From an uncultured Paracoccaceae bacterium (GTDB lineage Bacteria > Pseudomonadota > Alphaproteobacteria > Rhodobacterales > Rhodobacteraceae), in NCBI GenBank assembly GCA_951812305.1, contig CATOSB010000012.1, positions 209,591-273,590 on the forward strand: a stretch of 64,000 nucleotides of DNA, read 5' to 3'. The notes beneath the pieces are model-generated. The model saw only the letters and a list, made by a program, of their open reading frames with translations. It had not been told where the DNA came from and searched no databases. Below, piece by piece: positions 35,011-45,775 of this stretch. Position 1 is the stretch's first letter. The number at the start of each line of letters is the position of its first letter. The position numbers and the translations under genes were made by a program.

Positions 35011-36447
35011 TTAGGTCCCAAGCGACTTGTAGAGATCAAGATAGGTTTGCGCGGACCGGTCCCATCCAATTTGCTGGCGCATGGCGCGGCGCTGCATACC
35101 GGCCCAAACCTTTGGCTGGGCGTATAGATCACAGGTTCTTGCGATAGCGTGGTAGAGGCCCGCAGCATGGATTGGCGAAAATTGAACGCCGGTGGCGCAG
35201 TTGTCCGCAAGCGCAGCCTCGTTGGCATCAATCACGGTGTCGGCCAACCCACCGGTGCGGGAAACCAACGGAATGGTCCCGTAACGCAAACCATATAGTT
35301 GCGTCAAACCACAAGGTTCAAACCGCGATGGTATCAGGATTGCATCCGATCCGCCTTGCAACAGATGAGACAATGACTCGTCATATCCGATAACAGCACC
35401 AACTGATCCGGTGTATCCACGTGTCGCCGCGATGAAACCTGCTTCCAGTGACTTGTCGCCACTTCCAAGCAAGGCAAGCCGCGCCCCTCGATCAACCAGG
35501 CCGGGCAACACATCCAATAGCAAGTCCAGCCCTTTTTGTTCAGTTAGGCGGCTGACTACACAGAACAACGGAGCGTCCGGATTGTGTTTCAACCCAAACC
35601 GCTTCTCGACGGCGGCTCGGTTTTTTTTCTTCTTGCTTAGCGTGCGCGCTGAATAATTGGCCGCCAGATCAGGATCGGTCTCCGGGTTCCAGACATCCAG
35701 ATCAATGCCATTCAGGATACCCGACAGCACATCGCGGCGGGTCTGTAAAATACCATCCATACCCATCCCAAATTCGGGCAGCGACAATTCGTTGGCATAT
35801 GTCGGGCTGACGGTTGTGATCCGGTCGCTGTAAACGATGCCAGCCTTCAGAAAATTCACTTTGCCCCAGTATTCAAGACCATCCGGCGCAAAGAGCTTTT
35901 TTGGCAGGCCAAGCTTTGGCAACGCGCTTGGCTCACACAGTCCCTGAAACGCGATGTTGTGAATCGTCAGCACACATGGCGGTGCGGAATTCGGCTTTGT
36001 TTTCAGATAGGCTGGGATTAGGCTGGCTTGCCAGTCATGGGCATGAACAATATCGGGCTGCCAGCCTTTGATACCGTCGCGCGCGACCTCGGCAGCGATT
36101 TGCGAGAATCCGCCAAACCGAAGATGATTGTCCTTCCAGTCCTTTCCGTCCGGCCCAAGATAAATGTTGCCCGCTCGATCAAAAAGATGCGGTGCATCCA
36201 AAAGCAGCAAGTTTAGGCCTTCAGCTTTCTTGGCAACCAGACGTGCCGACCCGCCATGCAGGTTTTTGATCTTCCTGACGGTTTTCCCGCCTTTCATGAT
36301 CGCCGCCATTTCGGGATAGCCCGGCAGCATCACCCGAACATCGACGCCCAGTGCTGACAGAGCCTTGGGCACCGCACCAATCACATCCGCCAACCCCCCG
36401 GTCTTTACGAACGGCGCACATTCTGACGCGGCGAATAGAACCTTCAT
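35011..36447 (-). CDS. glgA: Glycogen synthase (ADP-glucose, GT5)
   Basis: This 478-residue protein carries the ADP-glucose-binding KTGGLADVIGAVPKAL at residues 15-30 and the C-terminal PSRFEPCGLTQLYGLRYGTI with the EPCG catalytic region, plus STGGL-like SRTGGLADTV. It extends alpha-1,4 glucan chains from ADP-glucose. It is separated from glgC by one base, so the two are translated together. Confidence 0.97.
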   Translation of the reverse strand: MKVLFAASECAPFVKTGGLADVIGAVPKALSALGVDVRVMLPGYPEMAAIMKGGKTVRKIKNLHGGSARLVAKKAEGLNLLLLDAPHLFDRAGNIYLGPDGKDWKDNHLRFGGFSQIAAEVARDGIKGWQPDIVHAHDWQASLIPAYLKTKPNSAPPCVLTIHNIAFQGLCEPSALPKLGLPKKLFAPDGLEYWGKVNFLKAGIVYSDRITTVSPTYANELSLPEFGMGMDGILQTRRDVLSGILNGIDLDVWNPETDPDLAANYSARTLSKKKKNRAAVEKRFGLKHNPDAPLFCVVSRLTEQKGLDLLLDVLPGLVDRGARLALLGSGDKSLEAGFIAATRGYTGSVGAVIGYDESLSHLLQGGSDAILIPSRFEPCGLTQLYGLRYGTIPLVSRTGGLADTVIDANEAALADNCATGVQFSPIHAAGLYHAIARTCDLYAQPKVWAGMQRRAMRQQIGWDRSAQTYLDLYKSLGT

Positions 36448-36448
36448 T

Positions 36449-37708
36449 TCAACCGTCCAAAGCGTCGATCATTGGTTGGGTTATCAGGCAGACGCCGCCT
36501 TCGCTGCGATGAAAACGCTTGGCGTCAAGTTCGGGGTCTTCGCCGACGATCAAGCCCTCGGGAATATTCACACCACGATCGATCACCACGTTGGTTAGGC
36601 GCGCATTTCGGCCAATATCTGCATAGGGCATGGCGACCACACCCTCGAGCGTGGAAAACGAATTGACCCGGACGCCGGTGAACATCAGGCAGCGATGCAG
36701 TTGCGATCCCGAGATAATGCAACCACCCGAAACCATCGATGAAAGCGCGTGGCCGCGCCGCCCCTCTTCATTGTGAATGAATTTGGCGGGTGGTGTGAGT
36801 TCGGAATAAGTCCAGATCGGCCAGGAATTGTCGTATAGGTCTAGTTCCGGTGTGAAATCGGTCAGGTCGATATTGGCCTGCCAGAACGCATCGATGGTGC
36901 CTACATCACGCCAATAGGGCTCTGGCTCGCTGCCTGATCGCACACAAGACCGGCTGAACGGGTGCGCCACCGCTTTTCCGTTCCGGACGATGTCAGGGAT
37001 AATGTCGCCGCCGAAATCATGCTTGCTGTCGGGATCGTCCGCATCATTCAACAGCAGACCGTAAAGGTATTCCGCCTCAAACACATAGATGCCCATACTG
37101 GCCAGCGCGAGATCGGGATGGCCCGGCATTGCCGGAGGATCAGTAGGCTTCTCAACGAATTCAAGGATCCGGTCCGTTTCATCGACTTTCATAACGCCAA
37201 AGGCTGAGGCCTCCGGGCGTGGAACCTCGATACAACCAACTGTCACATCTGCGCCGGTCTCGACGTGCTGGCGGATCATCATCGAATAATCCTGCTTATA
37301 GATGTGATCGCCGGCGAGAATCAGAATGTATTTCGGGCCATAACTGCGAATAATTTCAATGTTTTGGGTTACCGCATCGGCGGTCCCTTTGTACCAGTTA
37401 TCTTCATTTAACTGCTGTGAGGCAGGCAGAATATCCAGACTTTCATTGCGCTCGGCGCGAAAGAAGCTCCAGCCACGCTGAAGGTGACGTATCAGGCTGT
37501 GCGCCTTGTACTGCGTCGCGACACAAATGCGCCGAATACCGGAATTCACCGCATTCGACAGGGCAAAGTCGATGATCCGGCTTTTGCCGCCAAAGAACAC
37601 GGCCGGTTTTGCGCGCTTGTCGGTAAGTTCCTTCAAACGGCTGCCACGCCCGCCGGCGAGCACGAATGCCATCGTCTGCTGTTCCAGTCTTTGAGAACCG
37701 TTCTCCAT
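36449..37708 (-). CDS. glgC: Glucose-1-phosphate adenylyltransferase
   Basis: This 419-residue protein shows the nucleotidyltransferase motif [20 protein letters not shown] near residue 18 and [17 protein letters not shown]. The substrate site GTADAVTQN and the activator-region Lys/Arg pattern typical of bacterial ADP-glucose pyrophosphorylases are present, with a C-terminal left-handed beta-helix. It makes ADP-glucose, the committed step of glycogen synthesis, and is usually controlled allosterically. Confidence 0.97.
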   Translation of the reverse strand: MENGSQRLEQQTMAFVLAGGRGSRLKELTDKRAKPAVFFGGKSRIIDFALSNAVNSGIRRICVATQYKAHSLIRHLQRGWSFFRAERNESLDILPASQQLNEDNWYKGTADAVTQNIEIIRSYGPKYILILAGDHIYKQDYSMMIRQHVETGADVTVGCIEVPRPEASAFGVMKVDETDRILEFVEKPTDPPAMPGHPDLALASMGIYVFEAEYLYGLLLNDADDPDSKHDFGGDIIPDIVRNGKAVAHPFSRSCVRSGSEPEPYWRDVGTIDAFWQANIDLTDFTPELDLYDNSWPIWTYSELTPPAKFIHNEEGRRGHALSSMVSGGCIISGSQLHRCLMFTGVRVNSFSTLEGVVAMPYADIGRNARLTNVVIDRGVNIPEGLIVGEDPELDAKRFHRSEGGVCLITQPMIDALDG

Positions 37709-37735
37709 AACGTGTTCCTCTTTCGCTATGCGGCC

Positions 37736-39937
37736 CTAACCGCGTTCAAGTTCAAATATCAAAGTGGATAGTGGCGGCAGCGTCACGCATATTGAATGCC
37801 CGCGGCCCGCTGCCGCGACTTCATCGCCGTGACGCCCGCCAAGGTTTCCACACCCACCGCCGCCATAATGCTCACTATCTGTATTCAATCGTTCAGCCCA
37901 GAAACCTCTTTCGGGCACGCCGACACGATAGTTGGCCCGTTCCACCGGAGTGAAGTTTGAAACGACCAGAACCGGCGCAGCATCGCCATCGCCTTTCCGA
38001 ACCCACGCAAAGACGGATTCGTCACTGGCGCTGTCCTCGACCCATTCAAAACCGTCCGGGCTGCAATCACGCTGATGCAGCGCGGGCGTCGACCTGTATA
38101 GGTGGTTCAGATCGCGTATCAAATTCTGTACGCCGCGATGTTCGGCGACATCCACCAGATGCCAGTCCAGGCTGATGTCGTGGTTCCACTCGCGGGCTTG
38201 GGCAAACTCTCCGCCCATGAACAAAAGTTTCTTGCCCGGATGCCCCCACATGAACCCGTAATACGCGCGCAGGTTGGCAAATTTCTCCCCGCCCGATCCC
38301 GGCATTTTGTCGATCATCGAACCTTTGCCGTGAACGACCTCGTCATGACTGAGTGGCAGGATGAAGTTTTCGGTAAAGGCATAATGCAAGCCGAAGGTCA
38401 TCTTGTGGTGATGGTATTTACGATGAATGGGCTCTTCTGCCATGTAGCTGAGCGTGTCGTTCATCCAGCCCATGTTCCACTTAAACCCGAAGCCCAGCCC
38501 GCCCTGATCGGTCCGCGCGCAGACGCCGGGGAAGGCGGTGCTTTCTTCGGCAACCGTCATGATCCCAGGCACTTCGCCGTAGACCGACGCATTCATTTCC
38601 TGAAGGAACGAGATCGCTTCCAGGTTTTCACGGCCACCGTGGATGTTTGGAACCCACTCACCTTCTTTTCGGGAATAGTCGCGATACAGCATTGAAGCCA
38701 CCGCATCGACGCGAAGCCCGTCGATATGATGCTCGCGCAGCCAATAAAGCGCGTTTGCGGTCAGGTAATTGCGAACCTCGCGCCGCCCGTAATTGTAAAC
38801 CAGCGTGTTCCAGTCGGGGTGAAACCCTTCGCGGCGGTCGGCATGTTCATAAAGTGGTGTGCCGTCAAACTGTCCCAGCCCATGTTCATCTTCGGGGAAA
38901 TGGCCGGGTACCCAATCAAGGATCAGGCCCAGATCGGCATTGTGGCAGGCTTCGACAAAGGCGCGGAATTCGGCCAGTGTGCCATAGCGGATCGTTGGTG
39001 CGAACAGGCCGATGGGCTGATAACCCCACGACCCCTCGAATGGGAATTCAGAGACCGGCATCAATTCCAGATGCGTGAAACCCATGTCTTTAGCGTACGC
39101 GACGAGCTCACGCGCGTGTTCCAAATAGGAAAGCGGGCGATTGCCTTCTTCCGGCACGCGCCTCCATGACCCTAGATGGACCTCGTAAATCGATATCGGC
39201 TGATCGGTTTTGTGCAGCGCGTCGCGCTTTGACATCCAGCTGCCATCACCCCAATCGTGCCCCTGAAGTTGGCGGACCACAGATGCTGTCCTTGGCGCAT
39301 GTTCCGCTCCAAACCCGACCGGGTCCGCCTTTTGCGGCAGCACCTGACCGTTACGATCTAGCAATTCGTATTTATAAGGTTCGCCTTCGCTAATGCCAGG
39401 AAGATAAATCTCCCAAACACCAGACTGCCCAAGGCTGCGCATGACATGACGGCGACCGTCCCAGCCGTTGAAATCCCCAACGACCGAGACCCGATTTGCA
39501 TTCGGCGCCCAGACTGCGAAATGCGTACCTTCCGTGCCCTCATGCGTCATCACATGCGCGCCAAGAACGTCCCACAATTGACGGTGTGTTCCCTCGCCGA
39601 TCAGATATTCATCCATCGCCCCGCTGACCGGGCCGAACCGATAGGGGTCATCGGCAAGCCATGTGTCTTGCCCGTTGCTAATACGCAACCGATAGGGAAA
39701 TCGATTTCGGCGGCGTCCGGCCTGCCCGACAAAGACACCGTCTGCCCCCTCAACCTCGTGCAAAGCAGTGATCTGCCTCCCGGACTTCGCGTCCAGAACC
39801 TCGACGCAAGTTGCACCCGGTACAAAGGCACGAACGGTCAGCTTGCCTTCAACCTCATGCAATCCCAGGACCGAAAACGGATTGCTATGATGCCCTGAAA
39901 TCAGGGCCTGCGCATCAGCTTTCGAAATCAGTTCCAC
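37736..39937 (-). CDS. glgB: 1,4-alpha-glucan branching enzyme (GH13)
   Basis: This 733-residue protein has the N-terminal extension, a CBM48 (HFAVWAPNANRVSVVGDFNG) and a GH13 barrel with GLRVDAVASMLYRDYSR (nucleophile Asp), MTVAEESTAFPGV (Glu) and LPLSHDEVVHGKGSM (Asp). It forms alpha-1,6 branches in glycogen. It lies 9 bases after glgP and 27 bases before glgC. Confidence 0.97.
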   Translation of the reverse strand: MELISKADAQALISGHHSNPFSVLGLHEVEGKLTVRAFVPGATCVEVLDAKSGRQITALHEVEGADGVFVGQAGRRRNRFPYRLRISNGQDTWLADDPYRFGPVSGAMDEYLIGEGTHRQLWDVLGAHVMTHEGTEGTHFAVWAPNANRVSVVGDFNGWDGRRHVMRSLGQSGVWEIYLPGISEGEPYKYELLDRNGQVLPQKADPVGFGAEHAPRTASVVRQLQGHDWGDGSWMSKRDALHKTDQPISIYEVHLGSWRRVPEEGNRPLSYLEHARELVAYAKDMGFTHLELMPVSEFPFEGSWGYQPIGLFAPTIRYGTLAEFRAFVEACHNADLGLILDWVPGHFPEDEHGLGQFDGTPLYEHADRREGFHPDWNTLVYNYGRREVRNYLTANALYWLREHHIDGLRVDAVASMLYRDYSRKEGEWVPNIHGGRENLEAISFLQEMNASVYGEVPGIMTVAEESTAFPGVCARTDQGGLGFGFKWNMGWMNDTLSYMAEEPIHRKYHHHKMTFGLHYAFTENFILPLSHDEVVHGKGSMIDKMPGSGGEKFANLRAYYGFMWGHPGKKLLFMGGEFAQAREWNHDISLDWHLVDVAEHRGVQNLIRDLNHLYRSTPALHQRDCSPDGFEWVEDSASDESVFAWVRKGDGDAAPVLVVSNFTPVERANYRVGVPERGFWAERLNTDSEHYGGGGCGNLGGRHGDEVAAAGRGHSICVTLPPLSTLIFELERG

Positions 39938-39946
39938 CGGCCCAAC

Positions 39947-42343
39947 TCACATCCCACGGGGCGAGACGCCCCAAATGTCGCGCGCGTAACCCGCAATGGT
40001 TCGATCAGACGAAAACCAGCCGACCCGCGCGGTGTTCAGTATCGCCATTTTTGTCCACGCACCTGCATCGGCAAACGCCAGATCGACCGCGCGTTGTGTG
40101 TCGAAATAGCTGTCAAAATCACACGTCACGAGGAAATAGTCATCGTTGTGGAGCCGCTGAACGAGCGCACTGTATCTTTGTGGATCGCCTTTGGAGAATA
40201 CGCCATTCGCAATCTGATCCAGTACCCTTGCAAGTTTCGGGCTCGCGGCAATCGCTTCCATCGCGAAATTGGGCTCACTTCGGCGTTCGACAACCTCTTG
40301 TGCCGTCAATCCGAACAGAAAGAAATTTTCCACGCCCACATGCTCGCGAATTTCCACATTTGCGCCGTCAAGTGTGCCGATTGTCAGTGCGCCGTTTAAG
40401 GCGAATTTCATGTTGCCAGTGCCGCTTGCTTCTTTGCCGGCCGTTGAAATCTGTTCTGAAAGATCGGACGCCGGAATCAGTTGTTCGGCCATCGTGACAT
40501 TGTAGTTTTCAGGATAGGCGATCTGAAGCAAATCGCGCGTTTTCGGATCGGCATTCACGACTTTTGCCACGTCGTTGATCAACCGGATAATCTCTTTCGC
40601 AACGACATATCCCGGCGCTGCCTTGCCCCCGAAAATCTTGACCCGTGGCGTCCAATTGCCGTTCGGATCGTCGCGAATGTCATTCCAATGCGCGACAGTT
40701 TCCAGCAGGTTCATCAACTGGCGCTTATATTCGTGCACCCGCTTGATCTGGACATCGAACATCGCGGCCGGGTCGATTTCGAGTCCGTCCCGCGCTTTCA
40801 GCCAATCGACCAGCCGTTGCTTGTTCTTCTGTTTCGCGGCACGAAACGCGTCATGAAACCCGGCATCATCGGCAAATTCCCCCAAGGCGTCCAACTGTTC
40901 CAGGTCATCCGGCCAGCCAGTGCCAATTGTTTGGTTGATCAATTCGCGCAGCGGCGGGTTGCAGGAATAAAGCCACCGGCGCGGCGTGATACCGTTGGTC
41001 TGATTGATAATCCGATCAGGGTAAGTCCGGTGCAAATCCGCAAACACCGTTTCTTTGACCAGTTCTGTGTGCAGCGCGGAAACGCCATTGACCCGATGGG
41101 CCATGACAAAGGCCAATTCCCCCATCTTGATCCGGCCATCTTCAATGACCCGAACGTCACTTCCACTCTCCGCCAGATGCGCCTCCTGAATCAGCTCGAT
41201 AATCCGATGATGACGCGGAAGAATTCGCGCGAACAAAGCCTCCGGCCAGTTTTCCAGCGCTTCCGGCAACAAGGTGTGGTTGGTATAGGCAAGGCAGCCA
41301 CGGGCAATCTCGATTGCTGTCGACATATTTATGCCATGAATATCCGCAAGCAACCGTACCAGTTCCGGCCCCGCAATTGCCGGATGGGTGTCGTTTAACT
41401 GGATCGCGACCTTGCTGGGCAAATCGCGCAAGTCCATCCCTTCGGACAGAAACCGGCGAAGAATGTCCTGAATCGACGCCGAAGTGAAAAAATACTCCTG
41501 CTTCAGCCGCAATTCCTTGCCTGTATCAGTCGTATCATCGGGGTAAAGCACGCGGCTGATTGCGCGCGCCAGCGCTTCCGGTTCGCTCGCCGCCAGGTAT
41601 TCGCCGCGATTGAAGCTGCTCAGGTCAAAGATCTGGGTCGGTTTCGCCGACCAAAGGCGCAGCGTGTTCGCCCAATGACCTTTCCAGCCCGCAATCGGGG
41701 TGTCGTACGCCGACGCAATGACGGTTTCGGACGGGACCCAAGTTGTGGCCCCCTTGCCTGCTTGGACAGACCCGCCAAATCCTATTTCGTATCGAACCTC
41801 GGGGCGCTCGAACTCCCAGACATGGCGTTGCGAAAGCCAGGTCTCCGCGGTTTCTATCTGTTGTCCGTCATCGAAATGCTGCTCAAACAGACCATGTTCA
41901 TAGCGTATTCCATAGCCATAGGCCGGAATGCCAAGGGTCGAAAGCGAATCCATGAAACAAGCCGCAAGCCGCCCCAGCCCACCATTGCCAAGCGCCGCAT
42001 CAGGTTCATCCGCAACAACAACCTCGTAATTCTGACCGAGCGAAGCCATGGCATCTTTTGCGATATCATCCAGCCCAAGGTTTATGGCCAAATCCTCGAT
42101 CAGACGACCGATCAGGAATTCCATCGAAAGATAATATACGCGCTTGCCTTTAGTGGCATAAACTTCGCGGGTCGAAGTAAACCACGGCTCGACGATCAGA
42201 TCACGCAACGCCAGTGACAGCGACATGCGCCAGTCATAGACGGTTGCATGGCTGGCATCTTTGCCCAGCGACTTTCCCAGATGACGCAGGATTTCCGCTG
42301 ACAACTGATCGGCGGTTGGTTTGATGCTCTGATCTTTCGGCAT
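39947..42343 (-). CDS. glgP: Glycogen/starch/alpha-glucan phosphorylase (GT35)
   Basis: With the ATG at 42343 the protein is 798 residues; a GTG at 42385 would add 14. The PLP-binding motif KEASGTGNMKFALNGALTIG near the C-terminus includes the Schiff-base Lys. GNGGLGRLAACFMDSLSTLG and RVHEYKRQLMNLL are family motifs. It releases glucose-1-phosphate from glycogen chain ends. It is the first gene of the seven-gene glycogen operon, so its promoter in 42386-42605 probably serves the whole unit. Confidence 0.95.
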   Translation of the reverse strand: MPKDQSIKPTADQLSAEILRHLGKSLGKDASHATVYDWRMSLSLALRDLIVEPWFTSTREVYATKGKRVYYLSMEFLIGRLIEDLAINLGLDDIAKDAMASLGQNYEVVVADEPDAALGNGGLGRLAACFMDSLSTLGIPAYGYGIRYEHGLFEQHFDDGQQIETAETWLSQRHVWEFERPEVRYEIGFGGSVQAGKGATTWVPSETVIASAYDTPIAGWKGHWANTLRLWSAKPTQIFDLSSFNRGEYLAASEPEALARAISRVLYPDDTTDTGKELRLKQEYFFTSASIQDILRRFLSEGMDLRDLPSKVAIQLNDTHPAIAGPELVRLLADIHGINMSTAIEIARGCLAYTNHTLLPEALENWPEALFARILPRHHRIIELIQEAHLAESGSDVRVIEDGRIKMGELAFVMAHRVNGVSALHTELVKETVFADLHRTYPDRIINQTNGITPRRWLYSCNPPLRELINQTIGTGWPDDLEQLDALGEFADDAGFHDAFRAAKQKNKQRLVDWLKARDGLEIDPAAMFDVQIKRVHEYKRQLMNLLETVAHWNDIRDDPNGNWTPRVKIFGGKAAPGYVVAKEIIRLINDVAKVVNADPKTRDLLQIAYPENYNVTMAEQLIPASDLSEQISTAGKEASGTGNMKFALNGALTIGTLDGANVEIREHVGVENFFLFGLTAQEVVERRSEPNFAMEAIAASPKLARVLDQIANGVFSKGDPQRYSALVQRLHNDDYFLVTCDFDSYFDTQRAVDLAFADAGAWTKMAILNTARVGWFSSDRTIAGYARDIWGVSPRGM

Positions 42344-42556
42344 ATTCAGTTCGTCTTCCGTTTCCACATGCCCGACGCCGGGCACTTTTTTTGAATCCCG
42401 CGTCTGGCGAGTATCAAGTGTTGTCCCGCACTTCGGCCAATTCAGATCCTCGCGTCAACGCAACAAACCCGAAGAGCAAATATTCGCCCTTCGGCATCGT
42501 TCGACAAAAGGAGTTTTCATTTACCGGTTCGTTTTGCGGCGGTTTGTAACAAGTGA

Positions 42557-42570
42557 TGTTAGCGATAACA
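42557..42570. promoter_or_regulatory. LacI-type palindromic operator upstream of the glycogen operon
   Basis: TGTTAGCGATAACA is a 14-bp palindrome with arms TGTTA/TAACA around a CG-containing core, the form of LacI-family operators. It lies in the 262-base gap between glgP and pncA, in a suitable place for the glg promoter. As I recall, the Rhodobacterales carbon regulator CceR binds a similar palindrome, which would fit control of glycogen by carbon status. The rest of the gap shows no gene. Confidence 0.5.
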
Positions 42571-42605
42571 ACGCTTGAAAACAGGCGTTTTGTCGCTGTC
42601 CGCAA

Positions 42606-43211
42606 TCATGCAAGTGTCACACCCGCTTCTGCCATCCCACTTTCTGCGGCCGCCATTGAGCCATCCAGATCAATCGCGCGGCAAAAATCCTGTAACACGG
42701 TCACACCGAACCCACGTTTTGCAGCATCGACAGCAGAAAAATTCACGCAGAAATCCGTGGCCAACCCGACCATCGTCAACTGATCCAAGCCGCGCGTTCG
42801 AAGGTATCCTTCAAGCCCGGTTGCCGTTTTGTGGTCGTTCTCAAAAAGCGCAGAGTAACTGTCGATCGCTGAATTAAATCCCTTTCGAATGATCAACTGT
42901 GCTGCGGTCGTCTCCATATCGCGATGAAACTCCGCGCCTTGTGTTCCTTGCACACAGTGATCCGGCCAAAGAACCTGGGGTCCGTAATCCATTTCGATCA
43001 TTTCAAATGGCGACGTCCCCTGATGGCTGGACGCAAAGGATGAATGCCCTGCCGGGTGCCAATCCTGAGTCAGAATGACCGCGTGGAATTCGCCCGTCAG
43101 CTCGTTAATGCCCGGCACAATTTCGTTGCCGCCCTCAACCGCCAGCGCACCACCCGGGCAAAAATCGTTTTGAACGTCGATGACAATAAGGGCTTCATTG
43201 GTCGCACGCAT
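42606..43211 (-). CDS. pncA: Nicotinamidase
   Basis: The ATG at 43211 (MRATNEALIVIDVQNDFCPG) gives 201 residues. The catalytic triad is visible: Asp in VIDVQNDFCPGG, Lys in LIIRKGFN and Cys in GLATDFCVNFSAVDA. Metal ligands are in TQDWHPAGHSSF. It converts nicotinamide to nicotinic acid in NAD salvage. It is divergent from trhO. Confidence 0.95.
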   Translation of the reverse strand: MRATNEALIVIDVQNDFCPGGALAVEGGNEIVPGINELTGEFHAVILTQDWHPAGHSSFASSHQGTSPFEMIEMDYGPQVLWPDHCVQGTQGAEFHRDMETTAAQLIIRKGFNSAIDSYSALFENDHKTATGLEGYLRTRGLDQLTMVGLATDFCVNFSAVDAAKRGFGVTVLQDFCRAIDLDGSMAAAESGMAEAGVTLA

Positions 43212-43287
43212 CTGTGGTTTTTCTCCCAGGGTTGTCGCCAAATCCTACGGCTTGAGGCGAAAAGAGCAAAGGCGTAAAGCAAGGCCT

Positions 43288-44181
43288 ATGCTGACGGTCG
43301 CCGCACTCTATAAGTTTACCCAATTTTCTGATCCGGGTGGAATAAAGCCTGCATTGCTGGAAACCTGCAACCAAAACGGCGTGCGTGGTTCGCTTCTGCT
43401 TGCGCCAGAGGGGATCAATGGCACGATTGCGGGCTCAAGGAACGGGATCGACGTAGCGCTGAACTACATACGGTCATTGCCCGGTTGTTCTGATCTGGAA
43501 TGGAAGGAATCCCCAGCCAGAGTAATGCCGTTTCGCAAGATGAAAGTCCGGTTGAAACGCGAGATCGTGACAATGGGGCAACCCGATGTCGACCCTCGCG
43601 CGTCGGTCGGAAACTATGTGTCGCCGGATGATTGGAACGAGTTGATCAAAGCGCCCGATGTCGCCGTGATCGACACCCGAAACGACTATGAAGTATCGAT
43701 AGGAACCTTCGAAGGCGCAATCGATCCAAAGACAAAGTCTTTCGGTGAGTTCCCCGCATGGTGGGAAAAAAACATGCACCGGTTTCACAACAAACGCATC
43801 GCGATGTTTTGTACCGGCGGAATTCGCTGTGAGAAGTCCACGAACTATTTATTGGGGCAGGGTGTCGAAGATGTCTTTCACCTGAAGGGTGGAATCCTGA
43901 AGTATCTGGAAGACATGCCGGAAGAACAAAGCACTTGGCGGGGCGAATGCTATGTCTTTGATCAAAGGGTCAGCGTCGGGCACGGCCTGAAACAAGGCAA
44001 TTTTGAAATGTGCCACGCCTGCGGGCGTCCAGTATCCGCGACGGATAAGGCCGATCCACTTTATGAGGAAGACGTGGCCTGCCCGACCTGCCATGCAGAA
44101 TACAGTGAAGAAGATCGCGAAAGGTTTCGCGAGCGTGCACGGCAATTCGCACTGGAACGGGCGCGGAAAGAGAATAGCTAA
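43288..44181 (+). CDS. trhO: tRNA uridine-5 oxygenase, rhodanese-like (TrhO/YceA)
   Basis: The ATG at 43288 gives 297 residues. The N-terminal acylphosphatase-like part is followed by a rhodanese domain with the active-site loop MFCTGGIRCEKSTNYL, the TrhO signature. A C-terminal Cys-rich part (CHACGRPVS...CPTCHAEY) could bind zinc. TrhO forms 5-hydroxyuridine at the wobble position of certain tRNAs. A longer frame back to 43180 overlaps pncA and is unlikely. Confidence 0.92.
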   Translation: MLTVAALYKFTQFSDPGGIKPALLETCNQNGVRGSLLLAPEGINGTIAGSRNGIDVALNYIRSLPGCSDLEWKESPARVMPFRKMKVRLKREIVTMGQPDVDPRASVGNYVSPDDWNELIKAPDVAVIDTRNDYEVSIGTFEGAIDPKTKSFGEFPAWWEKNMHRFHNKRIAMFCTGGIRCEKSTNYLLGQGVEDVFHLKGGILKYLEDMPEEQSTWRGECYVFDQRVSVGHGLKQGNFEMCHACGRPVSATDKADPLYEEDVACPTCHAEYSEEDRERFRERARQFALERARKENS

Positions 44182-44245
44182 CCAGAGACTTAGTTTTCCA
44201 GCGCCGACACGGGCGTGCGCAAGTTCAGTGTGATCACGAGTTGCT

Positions 44246-45775
44246 TCAGGTCAAGACGCCAAAATAGAGAACAGCAGTCGCTATTGCCGCGCCTAGCAAG
44301 GCGGACATCGCGGGCACCGCCCATCGTCTTTTGGCTGAATGCGTTTCGACGCTTTGTTTCCCGGAAAGGGCGGCCTCTACGATTTCTGGCATCTTTGGTC
44401 CAAAACGCGCCAATACCCGAATGGTGCGCGCAAGATCACGCAACGCAGCTTTGGGCCCGATGTTTTCCTGAATGTAGTTTTCGACAATTGGCCTTGCGAC
44501 CTGCCAGATGTTGATATGCGCATCCAGCGACCGCGCGACGCCCTCAACAACGACCATTGTCCGTTGTAGCAGGATCAACTCCGTTCGCGTCTGCATCCCG
44601 AACCGCTCGGTCACGTCAAACAAATGTGCCAAAAGCCGCGCCATCGAAACCCGGCTGGCATCCAGCCCAAAGATCGGCTCGCCCACAGACCGAAGCGCCA
44701 GCGCGAATTCATCGATGTCGCGATCAGCGGGCACGTACCCAGCCTCGAAATGCACCTCCGCGACACGACGATAATCCTTGCGGATGAAGCCATAAAGGAT
44801 TTCGGCGTATACCCGACGCGTATATTCGTCGATCCGCCCCATGATCCCGAAATCCAACGCGATAATGTCGCCATTGGCTGCAAACTTCAGATTGCCCTGA
44901 TGCATGTCGGCGTGGAAATATCCATCGCGCAACGCGTGGCTAAGGAAAAGTTGCAACACCCGTTCTGCCAACTCGACCTTGTTGTGATTGGCAGCATTTA
45001 TCGCATCAAGATCGTTGGCCGGAATTCCTTCTGCCCAATCCAATGTCATTGCACGGCGACCTGAAAAGGCCCAATTCACCTTTGGCACCTGAAATCCGGC
45101 GTCACCTTCGGTGGTCGCTGCAAATTCGGCCGCAGCAGCAGTTTCCATCCGCAGGTCCAGCTCTCCTTCGACCACACTTTCAAAATGCTCAATCACATCA
45201 TGCGGTCGCAGGCGCCGCGATGCAGGTGAAAGGAACTCAATCGTGTCAGCGGCAAAATAGAATGCGTCGATGTCTTTGCGAAATGCTCGCTCGATGCCGG
45301 GTCGCAGGACCTTGACCGCCACGTCCTGCCCGCTATCTGCCAATCGGGCCCTGTGTACTTGCGCGATAGAAGCAGCGGCGACAGGTTCAGAAAATTCCGC
45401 GAAAATCTCGTCGACCGGCGCGCCAAGCTCTGTCTCGACGGTCTCACGAGCTTCCTTCATAGAAAACGGCGGCAGCTTGTCCTGCAACACTTGCAGTTCA
45501 CGCGCCAGTTCCTCACCCACAACATCGGGTCGCGTCGACATAAGTTGCCCGAACTTGATGTAAGCGGGGCCAAGTGCGGTCAGCGCGCGCGTCAGGGGCG
45601 GGCGTTCAGGATCGCCCCTGTATCCCAGCCAACGAAACGGCCAACCCAGCACACGTGCCGCCACACGCAGTGACCAGGGTGCGTTCATTGCATCGAGTAC
45701 GAACCGCATCGCACCCGTGCGTTCCAGCGTCGCGCCAGTGCGGACCAGCCGCCATATGTTGTGCGGACCTCTCAA
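44246..45775 (-). CDS. ubiB: Ubiquinone biosynthesis regulatory kinase-like protein UbiB
   Basis: This 509-residue protein has the UbiB/ABC1 features: KxGQ motif in [37 protein letters not shown] with the ATP-site Lys, [11 protein letters not shown] and [12 protein letters not shown]. One or two C-terminal membrane helices follow ([20 protein letters not shown]). It supports coenzyme Q biosynthesis at the inner membrane. The start is TTG, overlapping the ubiE stop, so ubiE and ubiB form an operon. Confidence 0.94.
   Translation of the reverse strand: MRGPHNIWRLVRTGATLERTGAMRFVLDAMNAPWSLRVAARVLGWPFRWLGYRGDPERPPLTRALTALGPAYIKFGQLMSTRPDVVGEELARELQVLQDKLPPFSMKEARETVETELGAPVDEIFAEFSEPVAAASIAQVHRARLADSGQDVAVKVLRPGIERAFRKDIDAFYFAADTIEFLSPASRRLRPHDVIEHFESVVEGELDLRMETAAAAEFAATTEGDAGFQVPKVNWAFSGRRAMTLDWAEGIPANDLDAINAANHNKVELAERVLQLFLSHALRDGYFHADMHQGNLKFAANGDIIALDFGIMGRIDEYTRRVYAEILYGFIRKDYRRVAEVHFEAGYVPADRDIDEFALALRSVGEPIFGLDASRVSMARLLAHLFDVTERFGMQTRTELILLQRTMVVVEGVARSLDAHINIWQVARPIVENYIQENIGPKAALRDLARTIRVLARFGPKMPEIVEAALSGKQSVETHSAKRRWAVPAMSALLGAAIATAVLYFGVLT

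Noticed and set aside
43180-43287. N-terminal extension of trhO back to 43180
   Set aside because: It overlaps the divergent pncA start and lacks similarity to the family; the ATG at 43288 fits the known N-terminus.
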